Assembly: GCF_014191255.1 (NCBI RefSeq)
Contig: NZ_JACHWH010000018.1
Location: 1 to 64,000, forward strand
From: Amycolatopsis bartoniae
GTDB taxonomy: Bacteria > Actinomycetota > Actinomycetes > Mycobacteriales > Pseudonocardiaceae
Direction: 5' to 3'
DNA: 64,000 nt
The notes under the pieces are model-generated. The model was not told the DNA's origin. It was given only the letters and a program-made list of their open reading frames with translations, and made no database searches. The position numbers were made by a program, and so were the translations under genes. Shown in pieces: positions 42,607 to 50,794 of this stretch. Position 1 is the first letter of the stretch; the number at the start of each line of letters is the position of its first letter.

Positions 42607-43230
42607 ATGACCCCCAGCGACGCGGCACGGACGACGACTCCCCGCAGTCCCGGCTTCAGGGCGGTGACGGCCCGGCGGATCCGCGGGATCCTCGTCGCCG
42701 GCGTGCGGGGCGTCGTCGCGAGAACCGCCGGGGCCTTCGGCTACCGGTTGACCAAGCGGCAGCGCCGGGGCGGGTTCGGTTTCGCCGACGGCGCGGTTCC
42801 CGACGGGCTGACTGTCTTCGACAGCGAGATCTCGGCCTTGACCAACCTCGACCCGGCTCTGCTCGGCGCCCTGCGCCAGGCCGCGAAGGCCGCCGCCGAG
42901 GACGGCGTCGAGTTGTTCGTCAACAGCGGCTGGCGGTCCCCGGCGTACCAGGAACACCTGCGCCGCAACGCGGTCGCCCGGTACGGCTCCGAGGAGGAAG
43001 CCGCCCGGTGGGTGGCCGCGGTGGAGACGTCCGCCCACGTGGCGGGGAACGCGGTCGACATCGGGCCGCCCGAAGCCGCGGCGTGGCTGTCGGAGCACGG
43101 CGCGGAGTACGGCCTGTGCCGGATCTACCGCAGCGAGCCCTGGCACTACGAACTGCGTCCCGAGGCCGTCGAGCACGGCTGCCCGCCGATGTACGCCGAC
43201 CCCTCGGAGGACCCGAGGATGCGCCGGTGA
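42607..43230 (+). CDS. vanY: VanY-type D,D-carboxypeptidase (peptidase M15)
   Basis: The 207-residue protein has the M15 zinc motifs: SGWRSPAYQ (107-115), SAHVAGNAVDIG with ligands H144 and D151, and SEPWHYEL with catalytic E177 and ligand H180. VanY enzymes remove the terminal D-Ala from peptidoglycan stem peptides and so destroy the binding site of glycopeptides; a vanY gene is the resistance determinant in the A40926 cluster. Residues 20-46 are only weakly hydrophobic, so membrane anchoring is uncertain. ATG 42607 follows TGGAGGC. It lies 109 nt after the StrR-like gene, and no vanRS, vanH, vanA or vanX is in the window. Confidence 0.85.
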   Translation: MTPSDAARTTTPRSPGFRAVTARRIRGILVAGVRGVVARTAGAFGYRLTKRQRRGGFGFADGAVPDGLTVFDSEISALTNLDPALLGALRQAAKAAAEDGVELFVNSGWRSPAYQEHLRRNAVARYGSEEEAARWVAAVETSAHVAGNAVDIGPPEAAAWLSEHGAEYGLCRIYRSEPWHYELRPEAVEHGCPPMYADPSEDPRMRR

Positions 43231-43268
43231 CGGGGTTTCACCGGTGACCACCCCGGATCCGGACGGCC

Positions 43269-43289
43269 AGCCCGCCGGTGTGGCGGGCT
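43269..43289. terminator. hairpin downstream of vanY
   Basis: AGCCCGCC (43269-43276), GGTGT, GGCGGGCT (43282-43289): perfect 8-bp stem 39 nt after the vanY stop. Confidence 0.55.
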
Positions 43290-43340
43290 CCTGCCGGTGC
43301 GCCGCACCGGGAAATCCCCAGCCCGGCAGTGGCACCGGCC

Positions 43341-43394
43341 GCCGGAGGCGGGACGCGCGACCGATCGGGACCGGGAGCGCGTCCTGCCTCCGGC
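43341..43394. terminator. long bidirectional hairpin between vanY and the antiporter gene
   Basis: Arms of 18 nt at 43341-43358 and 43377-43394 pair with one mismatch around an 18-nt loop. The position between two convergent genes suggests a shared terminator. Confidence 0.65.
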
Positions 43395-43429
43395 CCCCCC
43401 GGAGGCGGAACCGGGCGGCGTGCGCACGG

Positions 43430-44845
43430 TCAGGCCGGCAGGAGGTCCGCTCCGGTCCGGTTCGTCAGGAAGGCACTCGTCAGCGCCGTGGACGCCAGCG
43501 CCATGAGCACCAGCATCGTGAACGTCCTCGGGTCGATGATCCCGGCGCTCAGGCCGATGTTCAGCACGATGATCTCGGTCAGGCCACGGCAGTTCATGAG
43601 CCCGCCGACCCGCAGGGCCTCGCGCCCCGGCATGCCCATCGACCGGGCGGCCAGCGAGGTCGAGCCGATCTTGGCGGCGATCGCGACCACGACGACGACC
43701 AAGCAGCACGCCCACATCCGCACGTCGCCGCCGAGCAGCGTGAGGTCGGTCCGCAGGCCGCTCGTGGCGAAGAACACCGGCAGCAGCAACGGCTGCAGCA
43801 GTCCCGCCGCCGACTGGAAGCGGCGCGCGGTCACCGACTCCGCGGGGGTGATCACGCCCAGCGCGAACGCGCCGAACACCGCGTGCACGCCGCTGAACTC
43901 GGTGGCCACGGCCGCCAGCAGCACGACGACCAGCAGCGGCCCCAGCCCGAGCGCGGCCGCCCACCGCCTGCGGGTGCGGTGCAGCCAGACGCCGAGCCCG
44001 GTGAGCGCCGCGATCACGGCGGCCGTCAGCGACACCGTCGCGACGACGGCGGCGCCGGAACCGGCACCGGCCAGCGCGAGCACCACCGAGAGCAGGCACC
44101 ACGCGAGCACGTCGTTCATCGCCGCGGCGGCCAGCACCAGCGAGGCCAGGCGGGTCCCGTTCCACCCGCGGTCCTCGACGATCCTGGCGAGCACCGGCAG
44201 TGCCGTGATGCTCAGGGAGAGCCCGACGAACAACGCGAAGGGCACCACCTGGACGCCTCGCGGCGCGAAGGTCGCGTATCCGAGCACGCCGAGCGTCGCG
44301 CCGCAGAGCAGCGGGATCACCATGCCCGCGTGGCTGATCACCAGCAGCGTCGAGGTGCGGCCCGCGAGCGCCCGCGGGCGCACCTCCAGTCCCGCCAGGA
44401 AGACGAAGAGCACCACGCCGAGCTGCGCCACGATGTCGAGCGTCGACGTCACGTCGGGGGCGAGCAGTGTCCGGCCGACGGCGGGCCAGCACGCCTGCAG
44501 CACCGACGGGCCGAGCAGGATGCCGCCCGCGATCTCGCCGATCACCGCGGGCTGCCCGAGCCTGCGCACCGCGAACCCGGTCAGCCGGGTGGCGCCGACG
44601 ATCACCGCGAGCGCGGCGAGCACCCGCGCCAGCGGGGTGAGGCCGGGCAGCGGACCGTGCCCGGTGCCGGCCGCCGTCCCGCCCGTCCAGTGGCTCGCGA
44701 GCAGCGCGACGACCAGTCCCGCGGGCAGGACCACGAGCAGGAGGTACAGCAGGATCGTCCGTGCGGCGGGTGGGGTGCGGGCCGGCTTCCCCGGCAGGAA
44801 GGCGCTCTGTGCCGCCGAAGCGGGGGACGGGGACCGGGACTCCAA
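43430..44845 (-). CDS. Na+/H+ antiporter (CPA2 family) of the glycopeptide cluster
   Basis: The 471-residue protein has about 13 hydrophobic helices with CPA2 features: [72 protein letters not shown] and [30 protein letters not shown]. Glycopeptide clusters such as those for balhimycin, chloroeremomycin and teicoplanin carry a homologous antiporter-type gene; its role in production or export is not settled. It starts at TTG 44845, unusual but supported by GGAGGT (44856-44851) five nt upstream and by the lack of any ATG/GTG in the first 30 codons. A perfect hairpin lies in its 5' leader. It points away from the main NRPS operon. Confidence 0.87.
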   Translation of the reverse strand: MESRSPSPASAAQSAFLPGKPARTPPAARTILLYLLLVVLPAGLVVALLASHWTGGTAAGTGHGPLPGLTPLARVLAALAVIVGATRLTGFAVRRLGQPAVIGEIAGGILLGPSVLQACWPAVGRTLLAPDVTSTLDIVAQLGVVLFVFLAGLEVRPRALAGRTSTLLVISHAGMVIPLLCGATLGVLGYATFAPRGVQVVPFALFVGLSLSITALPVLARIVEDRGWNGTRLASLVLAAAAMNDVLAWCLLSVVLALAGAGSGAAVVATVSLTAAVIAALTGLGVWLHRTRRRWAAALGLGPLLVVVLLAAVATEFSGVHAVFGAFALGVITPAESVTARRFQSAAGLLQPLLLPVFFATSGLRTDLTLLGGDVRMWACCLVVVVVAIAAKIGSTSLAARSMGMPGREALRVGGLMNCRGLTEIIVLNIGLSAGIIDPRTFTMLVLMALASTALTSAFLTNRTGADLLPA

Positions 44846-44871
44846 GGCGTACCTCCGCGAGCGTGGCTGTG

Positions 44872-44894
44872 CCGGCTCCGGAAGCCGGAGCCGG
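44872..44894 (-). promoter_or_regulatory. 5' leader hairpin of the antiporter gene
   Basis: CCGGCTCCGG (44872-44881), AAG, CCGGAGCCGG (44885-44894): a perfect 10-bp stem that ends 16 nt before the antiporter ribosome site. It may modulate translation from the TTG start or stabilise the message. Confidence 0.4.
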
Positions 44895-45508
44895 GAACGG
44901 TGTCTGCGTGTCAGCGCCGCATTCGTTTGCTTCGCGGCTGAAATGCGGTGGAAGAAAGAGGGGAAAGGGATGAACCGGCTTTCCCCGGCCGGCCGCGCGG
45001 ATCATTGTCGCCGAACGACCACCGCGCCGCCACCACGCACCGGGGCCCCGCCGCGGCCGCCGGGGCGCGCTCGTCTACTGTGGACCCGTCGGACCCGGTC
45101 CGGGTGGCGCCGGAGCGCTCAGCCGTCTCGCGCCGAACAGGTTTCAGGTCGGCCCCGGCGGGGAAAACCTCGTCAACGACCGTAGCGCGGGTCGGCGCCG
45201 AGTTCAGGGATACGCTGTCCGGCCGGAATTCCACGGAAAACTCACACGGATTTCACATGTCTTCGCGCCGGAAAGTCCTTGCTCCGAAAGGGGTATCGGT
45301 TCCGCCGGGTGCCGGGCAGGCGCGCCGGGCCGCCGCGCACGCGGTCCGCGGGGCCGGGCGCCCGGAAACGATCTTCCGCGCACCGGCGTGCCTGCTTCGG
45401 CCCGGCACGGCGCTTCGCGCTGTTTCGGCAGCGTGTCACCGGTGCGCGGGCGAATCCGTGCCACGAAAAGGAAAGCCCGCCTGACGCCGGAACCGGGCGC
45501 CGGAAGTG

Positions 45509-45537
45509 GTCGAGACCACCGGAAAACGATCTTGGAC
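45509..45537. promoter_or_regulatory. weak StrR/Bbr-type site
   Basis: GTCGAG, 17 nt, TTGGAC (45532-45537). The right half-site is perfect and the left keeps four of six bases of the GTCCAR-N17-YTGGAC consensus. Spacing is exact. Possibly a low-affinity copy of the site at 45780. Confidence 0.35.
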
Positions 45538-45779
45538 GACGATTCCGGTGCTGACCCGCTGTCGCCGGCTGATTGCCCACGATGTTCGGCCATGCCATGC
45601 TGACGCGGTGTGCACTCACTGGGGATCAAGGGGTGCGGCGGTCGCTCCCGACCACGGAACAATCCGTATTCCGGCCGGCGGAACTACGGGCCGGGCGCGA
45701 CGTGTACCGGAAACGCAAGATCGAAAACCCGGCCGGCCGGAGCGGGCCTTGAGCTCCGGGTGACGTGAACCCGGCACCG

Positions 45780-45812
45780 GTGTCCAAGCACCGAAGCCGG
45801 GCAGTTGGACAC
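45780..45812. promoter_or_regulatory. perfect StrR/Bbr/Dbv4-type operator
   Basis: GTGTCCAA (45780-45787) and TTGGACAC (45805-45812) are perfect 8-bp arms separated by 17 nt, i.e. GTCCAA-N17-TTGGAC, which fits the consensus known for StrR-family activators of glycopeptide clusters. It lies about 340 nt upstream of the second StrR gene and 935 nt upstream of the antiporter start. Confidence 0.8.
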
Positions 45813-46150
45813 ACGGCGGCGGCCCGACGGCGGGCGAGCACCAGGCATTCCTGTTCGAAACGGGGAGTGGGACGGGTACCCGGCTCCCTTCTTCAGCATG
45901 TCCCGAAAACCGTCATGACAACCGGAGTGGTGGTAATGCCTCGTGTCAGATGACAGCGGGTAGCACGGAGGTCCCGGCGGGGACCTGGGCTTCGGGTCGT
46001 TTGGGTGATACCGGCGGAAAAATCGTGGAAACGCGCGCTTTTCGCCGGGGGGAGAGGTCTGACTTTTTCACCACCGGTGCTGACCGGGCGAGCGGCGGCG
46101 ACGCCGTTTCCCGAGTCGTGCCGCAGAGACTACGAAAGAGAAGAAATCCG

Positions 46151-47128
46151 ATGGGGCCCCAGGTGGATCCGACGAAAGTTGACACAGGCGCTCTTCCGGT
46201 CGTCGAAATCGAGCTGTCCCGGCTGTCTTCGGTGTGCTCGCCGCGAACCACGGGCGAGGATCCGGAACACGTCGAAAGCCTGCTGTCGGCGGAGGGCGAG
46301 CTTCCGCCCATTCTCGTGCACCGGCCGACGATGCGGGTGATCGACGGCCTGCACCGGCTGAAGGTGGCGAGGGTCCGGGGTGATACGACCATCGTGGCGA
46401 GATGCTTCGACGGCACGGAATCGGACGCTTTCGTGCTGGCCGTCGAGGCCAACGTCCGGCACGGTCTGCCACTCTCGCTCGCCGATCGCAAACGGGCGGC
46501 GATCCAGATCATCGGCACGCATCCGCAGTGGTCCGACCGGCGGGTGGCCTCGGCGACCGGCATCTCCGCCGGCACGGTGGCCGATCTGCGCCGGCGGCGG
46601 GGAGAAGACGGGAACGAGGCCAGGATCGGGCGGGACGGGCGCATCCGGCCGGTCGACGGTTCGGAGGGCAGGAAGCTCGCCGCCGAGCTGATCCGCAGTG
46701 ACCCGGGCCTGTCGCTGCGGCAGGTCGCCAGGAAGGTCGGCATCTCCCCGGAAACGGTTCGCGACGTGCGCGGCAGGCTGGAACGCGGCGAAAGCCTGGT
46801 CCCGGACGGGAGCAGGCGGCTGCGCGCCAAGCCGCAGCCAGTGGGGTGGGCCGAGCCCGACTTCGGCCGGTCCGTGGACCGGGACCGGCGCGCCGTGCTG
46901 GAGCGGCTGAAGGCCGATCCCGCGCTCCGGCTGAGCGAGGCGGGCCGGATCCTGCTGCGCATGCTCGCGATGCACTCCATCGAGGGGCAGGAGTGGGGCC
47001 GGATCCTGCACGGCGTCCCGCCGCACCTGTGCGGGGTGGTCGCGGGGTTCGCCAAGGACTACGCCCGGGTCTGGGCGGAGTTCGCCGACCGCCTGGAGAA
47101 CCGGGCGACCGACGTGGCGGCGGGGTGA
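46151..47128 (+). CDS. StrR/ParB-like pathway-specific regulator (second copy)
   Basis: The 325-residue protein has the same layout as the first copy: LPVVEIELSRLSS, DPEHVESLLSAEGELPPILVHRPTMRVIDGLHRL, RCFDGTESDAFVLAVEANVRHGLPLSLADRK, HTH WSDRRVASATGISAGTVADLRRR (127-149), IGRDGRIRPVDG, and a second HTH LSLRQVARKVGISPETVRDVRGR. The phrase order LSLADR ... THPQWSDRRVASATG is close to Bbr/Tei15*/Dbv4, closer than copy one, so this is the likely orthologue of the glycopeptide activator. ATG 46151 is chosen over in-frame upstream starts by alignment. It heads the operon that runs into the NRPS genes and may autoactivate through the operator at 45780. Confidence 0.88.
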   Translation: MGPQVDPTKVDTGALPVVEIELSRLSSVCSPRTTGEDPEHVESLLSAEGELPPILVHRPTMRVIDGLHRLKVARVRGDTTIVARCFDGTESDAFVLAVEANVRHGLPLSLADRKRAAIQIIGTHPQWSDRRVASATGISAGTVADLRRRRGEDGNEARIGRDGRIRPVDGSEGRKLAAELIRSDPGLSLRQVARKVGISPETVRDVRGRLERGESLVPDGSRRLRAKPQPVGWAEPDFGRSVDRDRRAVLERLKADPALRLSEAGRILLRMLAMHSIEGQEWGRILHGVPPHLCGVVAGFAKDYARVWAEFADRLENRATDVAAG

Positions 47129-47206
47129 GCGCGCGATGAACCGGACAACCAGGAGGCCGGCCGCGGTGGTCGTGCCGGCGGGCGACGACGAGAGGGCGGG
47201 GTTCTG

Positions 47207-47569
47207 ATGGCGGTGCGGGCGCTGCGCGGCGCCGTGCAGGTCGAAGCCGACGAGCCGGACGCGATCATCGAGGGTACGACGGAGCTCGTCGCCGAGGTCA
47301 TGGACCGCAACGCGCTCACGACCGACGACGTGATCAGCGTGCTCTTCACCGCGACTCCCGACCTCAGTTCCGAGTTCCCCGCGGTGGCCGCCCGCAAGCT
47401 CGGTTTCCACGAGGTGCCGCTGCTGTGCGCGACGGAGATCGCGGTGCCGGGGGCGCTGCCCCGGGTGGTCCGGCTGCTGGCGCACGTCGAGACCGACCGG
47501 CCGCGCTCGGCGATCCGCCACGTCTACCTGCGTGGTGCCCAGGCGCTGCGGCTGGACATCGCCCAGTGA
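47207..47569 (+). CDS. aroH: AroH-type monofunctional chorismate mutase
   Basis: The 120-residue protein matches the trimeric Bacillus AroH fold: VRALRGAVQVEADEPDAI, DDVISVLFTATPDLSSEFPAVAARKLGFHEVPLLCATEI, VRLLAHVETDRPRSAIRHVYLRGAQALR. It converts chorismate to prephenate, the branch point to tyrosine and 4-hydroxyphenylglycine. AroH-type mutases are much rarer than the AroQ type in actinomycetes. Sitting directly before prephenate dehydrogenase and in the NRPS operon, it probably acts as a cluster-dedicated, feedback-free supply enzyme. Its stop is 20 nt before the dehydrogenase start. Confidence 0.88.
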   Translation: MAVRALRGAVQVEADEPDAIIEGTTELVAEVMDRNALTTDDVISVLFTATPDLSSEFPAVAARKLGFHEVPLLCATEIAVPGALPRVVRLLAHVETDRPRSAIRHVYLRGAQALRLDIAQ

Positions 47570-47588
47570 GCGGCACCGGGGAGCGGTG

Positions 47589-48707
47589 GTGAGCGTGGAG
47601 CGGGTCCTCGTCGTCGGCACCGGGCTGATCGGCACCTCGGCCGCGCTGGCCCTGCGCCGGCAGGAGGTCGCGGTCTACCTCTCCGACATCGACGCGCACG
47701 CCGTGCGGCTGGCCCGTGAGCTCGGCGCGGGCCGGGAGTGGACGGGCGAGGACGTGGACGTGGCGCTGATCGCCGTGCCCCCGCACGTCGTGGGGGAGCG
47801 GCTGGCCGATCTGCAGAAGCAGGGACCCGCGCGCGCCTACACCGACGTGGCCAGCGTCAAGGTCGACCCGATCGCCGACGCGGAGCGGCTGGGGTGCGAC
47901 CTGACCACGTTCGTGCCGGGGCACCCGCTCGCCGGGCGGGAGCGCTCCGGCCCGGCCGCGGCCCGCGTCGACCTGTTCCGCGGCCGCCCCTGGGCGCTCT
48001 GCCCCGGTCCGGAGGCCGACGCGGGCGCCGTGCGGCTGGCGCGGGAACTGGTGTCGCTGTGCGGCGCGGAGGCCGTCACGGTGGGGGCGGGCGAGCACGA
48101 CTCGGCGGTCGCGCTGGTGTCGCACGCCCCGCACGTGGTGGCGTCGGCGGTGGCGGCGAGCCTGGCGGGCGGCGACGACCTCGCGCTGGGCCTCGCCGGG
48201 CAGGGGCTGCGGGACGTCACGCGCATCGCCGCCGGAAATCCCTTGCTGTGGCGGATGATCCTCTTCGGCAACGCCCTGCCGGTGGCGGGGGTGCTCGAAC
48301 GCGTCGCGGTCGATCTCACCGAAGCGGCCTCGGCGTTGCGGTCCGGCGACCTCGACGCCGTGACGGATCTGTTGCGGCGCGGCGTGCGCGGTCACGGCCG
48401 GATCCCGGGCAAGCACGCGGCACAGGGGAACGGGTGCGCCGTGGTGCAGGTGGTGCTGCGGGACCGGCCGGGAGAGCTGGCCCGGCTGTTCGCCGCGGCG
48501 GAGCGGGCGGGCGTGAACATCGAGGACGTCCGCCTGGAGCACTCGGCGGGCCTGCCCGCCGGGGTGGCCGAGGTGTCGGTGCGCCCGGAGGACAGCGGCA
48601 GGCTCGCCGGGGTCTTGCGGTATCACGGCTGGCACGTGCCGCCCGTGCCCGAAGCCGGCCCAGCGAGTCCCGTGACCGCGGGATCCGAACGTGGTCCGAA
48701 CCATTAG
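47589..48707 (+). CDS. pdh: prephenate dehydrogenase with C-terminal ACT domain
   Basis: The 372-residue protein has an NAD-binding VLVVGTGLIGTSAALALRR, TDVASVKVDPI, FVPGHPLAGRERSGPAAARVDLFRG and VTVGAGEHDSAVALVSHAPHVVASA, the TyrA core, and a C-terminal ACT-like domain (VVLRDRPGELARLFAAAERAGVNIEDVRLEH). It oxidatively decarboxylates prephenate to 4-hydroxyphenylpyruvate, the shared precursor of tyrosine, beta-hydroxytyrosine and Hpg. A pdh gene is a standard member of glycopeptide clusters. Among clustered GTG codons, 47589 gives the best distance from GGGGAG; 47586 and 47595 are alternatives. The ACT domain could bind tyrosine; whether it is still sensitive is not visible. Confidence 0.92.
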   Translation: MSVERVLVVGTGLIGTSAALALRRQEVAVYLSDIDAHAVRLARELGAGREWTGEDVDVALIAVPPHVVGERLADLQKQGPARAYTDVASVKVDPIADAERLGCDLTTFVPGHPLAGRERSGPAAARVDLFRGRPWALCPGPEADAGAVRLARELVSLCGAEAVTVGAGEHDSAVALVSHAPHVVASAVAASLAGGDDLALGLAGQGLRDVTRIAAGNPLLWRMILFGNALPVAGVLERVAVDLTEAASALRSGDLDAVTDLLRRGVRGHGRIPGKHAAQGNGCAVVQVVLRDRPGELARLFAAAERAGVNIEDVRLEHSAGLPAGVAEVSVRPEDSGRLAGVLRYHGWHVPPVPEAGPASPVTAGSERGPNH

Positions 48708-48784
48708 GTGGTCGTGATGTGCTTCGTTTTTCCGCTACCGCAGGGGTTTTCGCGTGCCGGCGTGAGCGCCGGTCGCGCCTACTC

Positions 48785-48805
48785 GTGGACATCGACCCCG
48801 TCCAC
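48785..48805. promoter_or_regulatory. inverted repeat upstream of the ABC exporter gene
   Basis: GTGGAC (48785-48790) and GTCCAC (48800-48805) are perfect arms nine nt apart, 45 nt before the ABC gene start, in the only sizeable gap (143 nt) of the pdh-ABC-NRPS run. Half-sites resemble those of StrR operators but have the opposite order and spacing. Confidence 0.35.
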
Positions 48806-48850
48806 CACGATGGCAACCGCTGATTCCGTGAGCGGGAGAGGGGTGTCCGC

Positions 48851-50794
48851 GTGGATGTGGTGATGCGCATCGGGGCGGTGCGGAAGAGCGCCGACGATCC
48901 CGATCCGTGGGAGACCGACATCCGGCCGGGCACGGTGCGCAGGGTGCTCGGCTACTTCCGCCCGCACCTCGGCGAGGTGGCGCTCTTCGTGGTCGTCGCC
49001 CTGCTGGAGTCGCTGACCGTCGCCGCGAACCCCTTGCTGCTCAAGCAACTCGTGGACAACGGCATCCTGAAGAACTCGCTCGGGACCGTGGTCGCGATGG
49101 CCTGCCTGGCCGCCGGGCTCGCCGTGGTGGGCGCGCTGCTGTCGCTGGTGTCGTCCTACATCGCCGGGCGGATCGGCCAGGGGGTCACCTACGACCTGCG
49201 GGTGCAGGCGCTCGACCACGTCCGGCGGCTGCCGATCGCGTTCTTCACCCGCACCCAGACCGGGGTGCTGGTCGGCAGGCTGCACACCGAACTGATCATG
49301 GCGCAACAGCAGTTCGCGCAGATGCTGATGGCGGCCACGAGCGCGGTCACGGTCGTGCTGGTGCTGGCCGAGCTGATCTACCTGTCCTGGCTCGTCGCCC
49401 TCATCACGCTGGTGCTGATCCCGCTGTTCCTCGTGCCCTGGGTCTACGTGGGACGGGTGATCCAGCGGCGCACCGGACGGCTGATGGACGCCAACACCGG
49501 CCTCGGCGGGCTGCTGCAGGAGCGCTTCAACGTCCAGGGCGCGATGCTGTCCAAGCTCTTCGGCCGCCCGGACGAGGAGATGGCCGAGTACGAGGGGCGC
49601 GCCGCGCGGATCCGCCGGATCGGCGTGGGCCTGTCCATCTACACCCGGCTGTCCTTCGTGATGATGACGCTGATGGCCTCGCTCGCCACGGCGCTCGTCT
49701 ACGGCGTCGGCGGCGGGCTCGTCCTCGCCGGTGCGTTCCAGCTCGGCACGTTGGTCGCCATCGCCACCCTGCTCGGGCGGCTGTTCGGGCCGATCACCCA
49801 GCTGTCGGGCATGCAGGCGACCGCGCAGACCGTCGTGGTCAGCTTCGCCCGGATCTTCGAGCTGCTGGACCTGGAGCCGCTGATCCGGGAACGCCCGGGC
49901 GCCGTCGCGCTCCCGGAGAACGTGGCGCCGGACATCGAGTTCGAGCACGTCCGGTTCCGCTATCCCACCGCCGACGAGGTGTCGCTGGCCTCGCTGGAAC
50001 ACCTGCGGACCGAACGGGAGCGCGGGGAGGTGACGCGGGACGCCTTGCGGGACGTGAGCTTCCGCGTGCCCGCGGGCACCCTCACCGCGCTCGTCGGCCC
50101 GTCCGGTGCCGGCAAGAGCACGATCACGCACCTGGTGTCGCGGCTGTACGACCCGGTGGGCGGGGCCGTCCGCCTCGGCGGGCACGACCTGCGTGACCTC
50201 ACCTTCCGCTCGGTGCGCGAGACGGTGGGTGTGGTGAGCCAGGACGCCTACCTGTTCCACGACACGATCCGGGAGAACCTGCTCTACGCCCGTCCCACCG
50301 CCACCGAGGACGAGCTGATCGAGGCGTGCAAGGGCGCCCAGATCTGGGATCTGGTCGAGTCCCTCCCCGGCGGGTTCGACACCGTCACGGGCGACCGCGG
50401 CTATCGCATGTCGGGCGGGGAGAAGCAGCGGCTGGCCATCGCCCGGCTGCTGTTGAAGGCACCCACGGTCGTCGTGCTCGACGAGGCCACCGCGCACCTG
50501 GACTCCGAGTCCGAGGCGGCGGTCCAGCGGGCGCTCAAGACCGCGTTGCGCAGCCGCACCTCGCTGGTGATCGCGCACCGGCTGTCGACGATCCGCGAAG
50601 CCGACCAGATCCTCGTGATCGACGGCGGGCGGGTCCGCGAGCGCGGGACGCACGAGGAGCTGCTGGCCGAGGGCGGTCTCTACGCGGAGCTGTACCACAC
50701 GCAGTTCTTCAAGGCTGGCGGCAACGGGACCCGGCCGGACCCGGACGGCGAGCCCGTGCCGGTGCACCAGGTGGTCCGGGGAGGGGGAGAATGA
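48851..50794 (+). CDS. ABC exporter (fused membrane and ATPase domains), Tba-like
   Basis: The 647-residue half-transporter has six membrane helices in residues of about 35-320 and an ATPase domain (about 365-615) with Walker [10 protein letters not shown] (about 417-425), signature [15 protein letters not shown] (about 520), Walker [14 protein letters not shown] and the switch histidine in [10 protein letters not shown]. The signature reads SGGEK instead of SGGQ. Homologues (Tba in balhimycin) export the finished glycopeptide. GTG 48851 follows GAGAGGGG. Its stop overlaps the NRPS ATG (ATGA), so the exporter and the first NRPS subunit are translationally coupled. Confidence 0.93.
   Translation: MDVVMRIGAVRKSADDPDPWETDIRPGTVRRVLGYFRPHLGEVALFVVVALLESLTVAANPLLLKQLVDNGILKNSLGTVVAMACLAAGLAVVGALLSLVSSYIAGRIGQGVTYDLRVQALDHVRRLPIAFFTRTQTGVLVGRLHTELIMAQQQFAQMLMAATSAVTVVLVLAELIYLSWLVALITLVLIPLFLVPWVYVGRVIQRRTGRLMDANTGLGGLLQERFNVQGAMLSKLFGRPDEEMAEYEGRAARIRRIGVGLSIYTRLSFVMMTLMASLATALVYGVGGGLVLAGAFQLGTLVAIATLLGRLFGPITQLSGMQATAQTVVVSFARIFELLDLEPLIRERPGAVALPENVAPDIEFEHVRFRYPTADEVSLASLEHLRTERERGEVTRDALRDVSFRVPAGTLTALVGPSGAGKSTITHLVSRLYDPVGGAVRLGGHDLRDLTFRSVRETVGVVSQDAYLFHDTIRENLLYARPTATEDELIEACKGAQIWDLVESLPGGFDTVTGDRGYRMSGGEKQRLAIARLLLKAPTVVVLDEATAHLDSESEAAVQRALKTALRSRTSLVIAHRLSTIREADQILVIDGGRVRERGTHEELLAEGGLYAELYHTQFFKAGGNGTRPDPDGEPVPVHQVVRGGGE

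Larger units (their letters stand above)
44895..46150. other. 1.25-kb non-coding regulatory block between antiporter and second StrR gene
   Basis: No frame here shows family similarity or normal third-position GC bias; open frames of up to 178 codons (for example 44948-45484) are arginine/proline-rich and have no ribosome site. The block contains the two StrR-type sites listed separately, a palindrome GTCATGAC (45912-45919), TGTCA-GA-TGACA (45944-45955) and a hairpin GGTCCC-GGCG-GGGACC near 45970. It is more AT-rich than its surroundings. It probably holds divergent promoters for the antiporter and the second StrR gene; a degraded gene cannot be excluded. Confidence 0.5.

Noticed and set aside
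44948-45484. 178-codon frame in the non-coding block of the glycopeptide cluster
   Set aside because: No ribosome site, low-complexity R/P/A composition and overlap with competing frames on both strands.
48785-48805. StrR operator in front of the ABC exporter
   Set aside because: The half-sites are in reverse order with a 9-nt gap instead of GTCCA-N17-TGGAC, so it was kept only as a generic inverted repeat.
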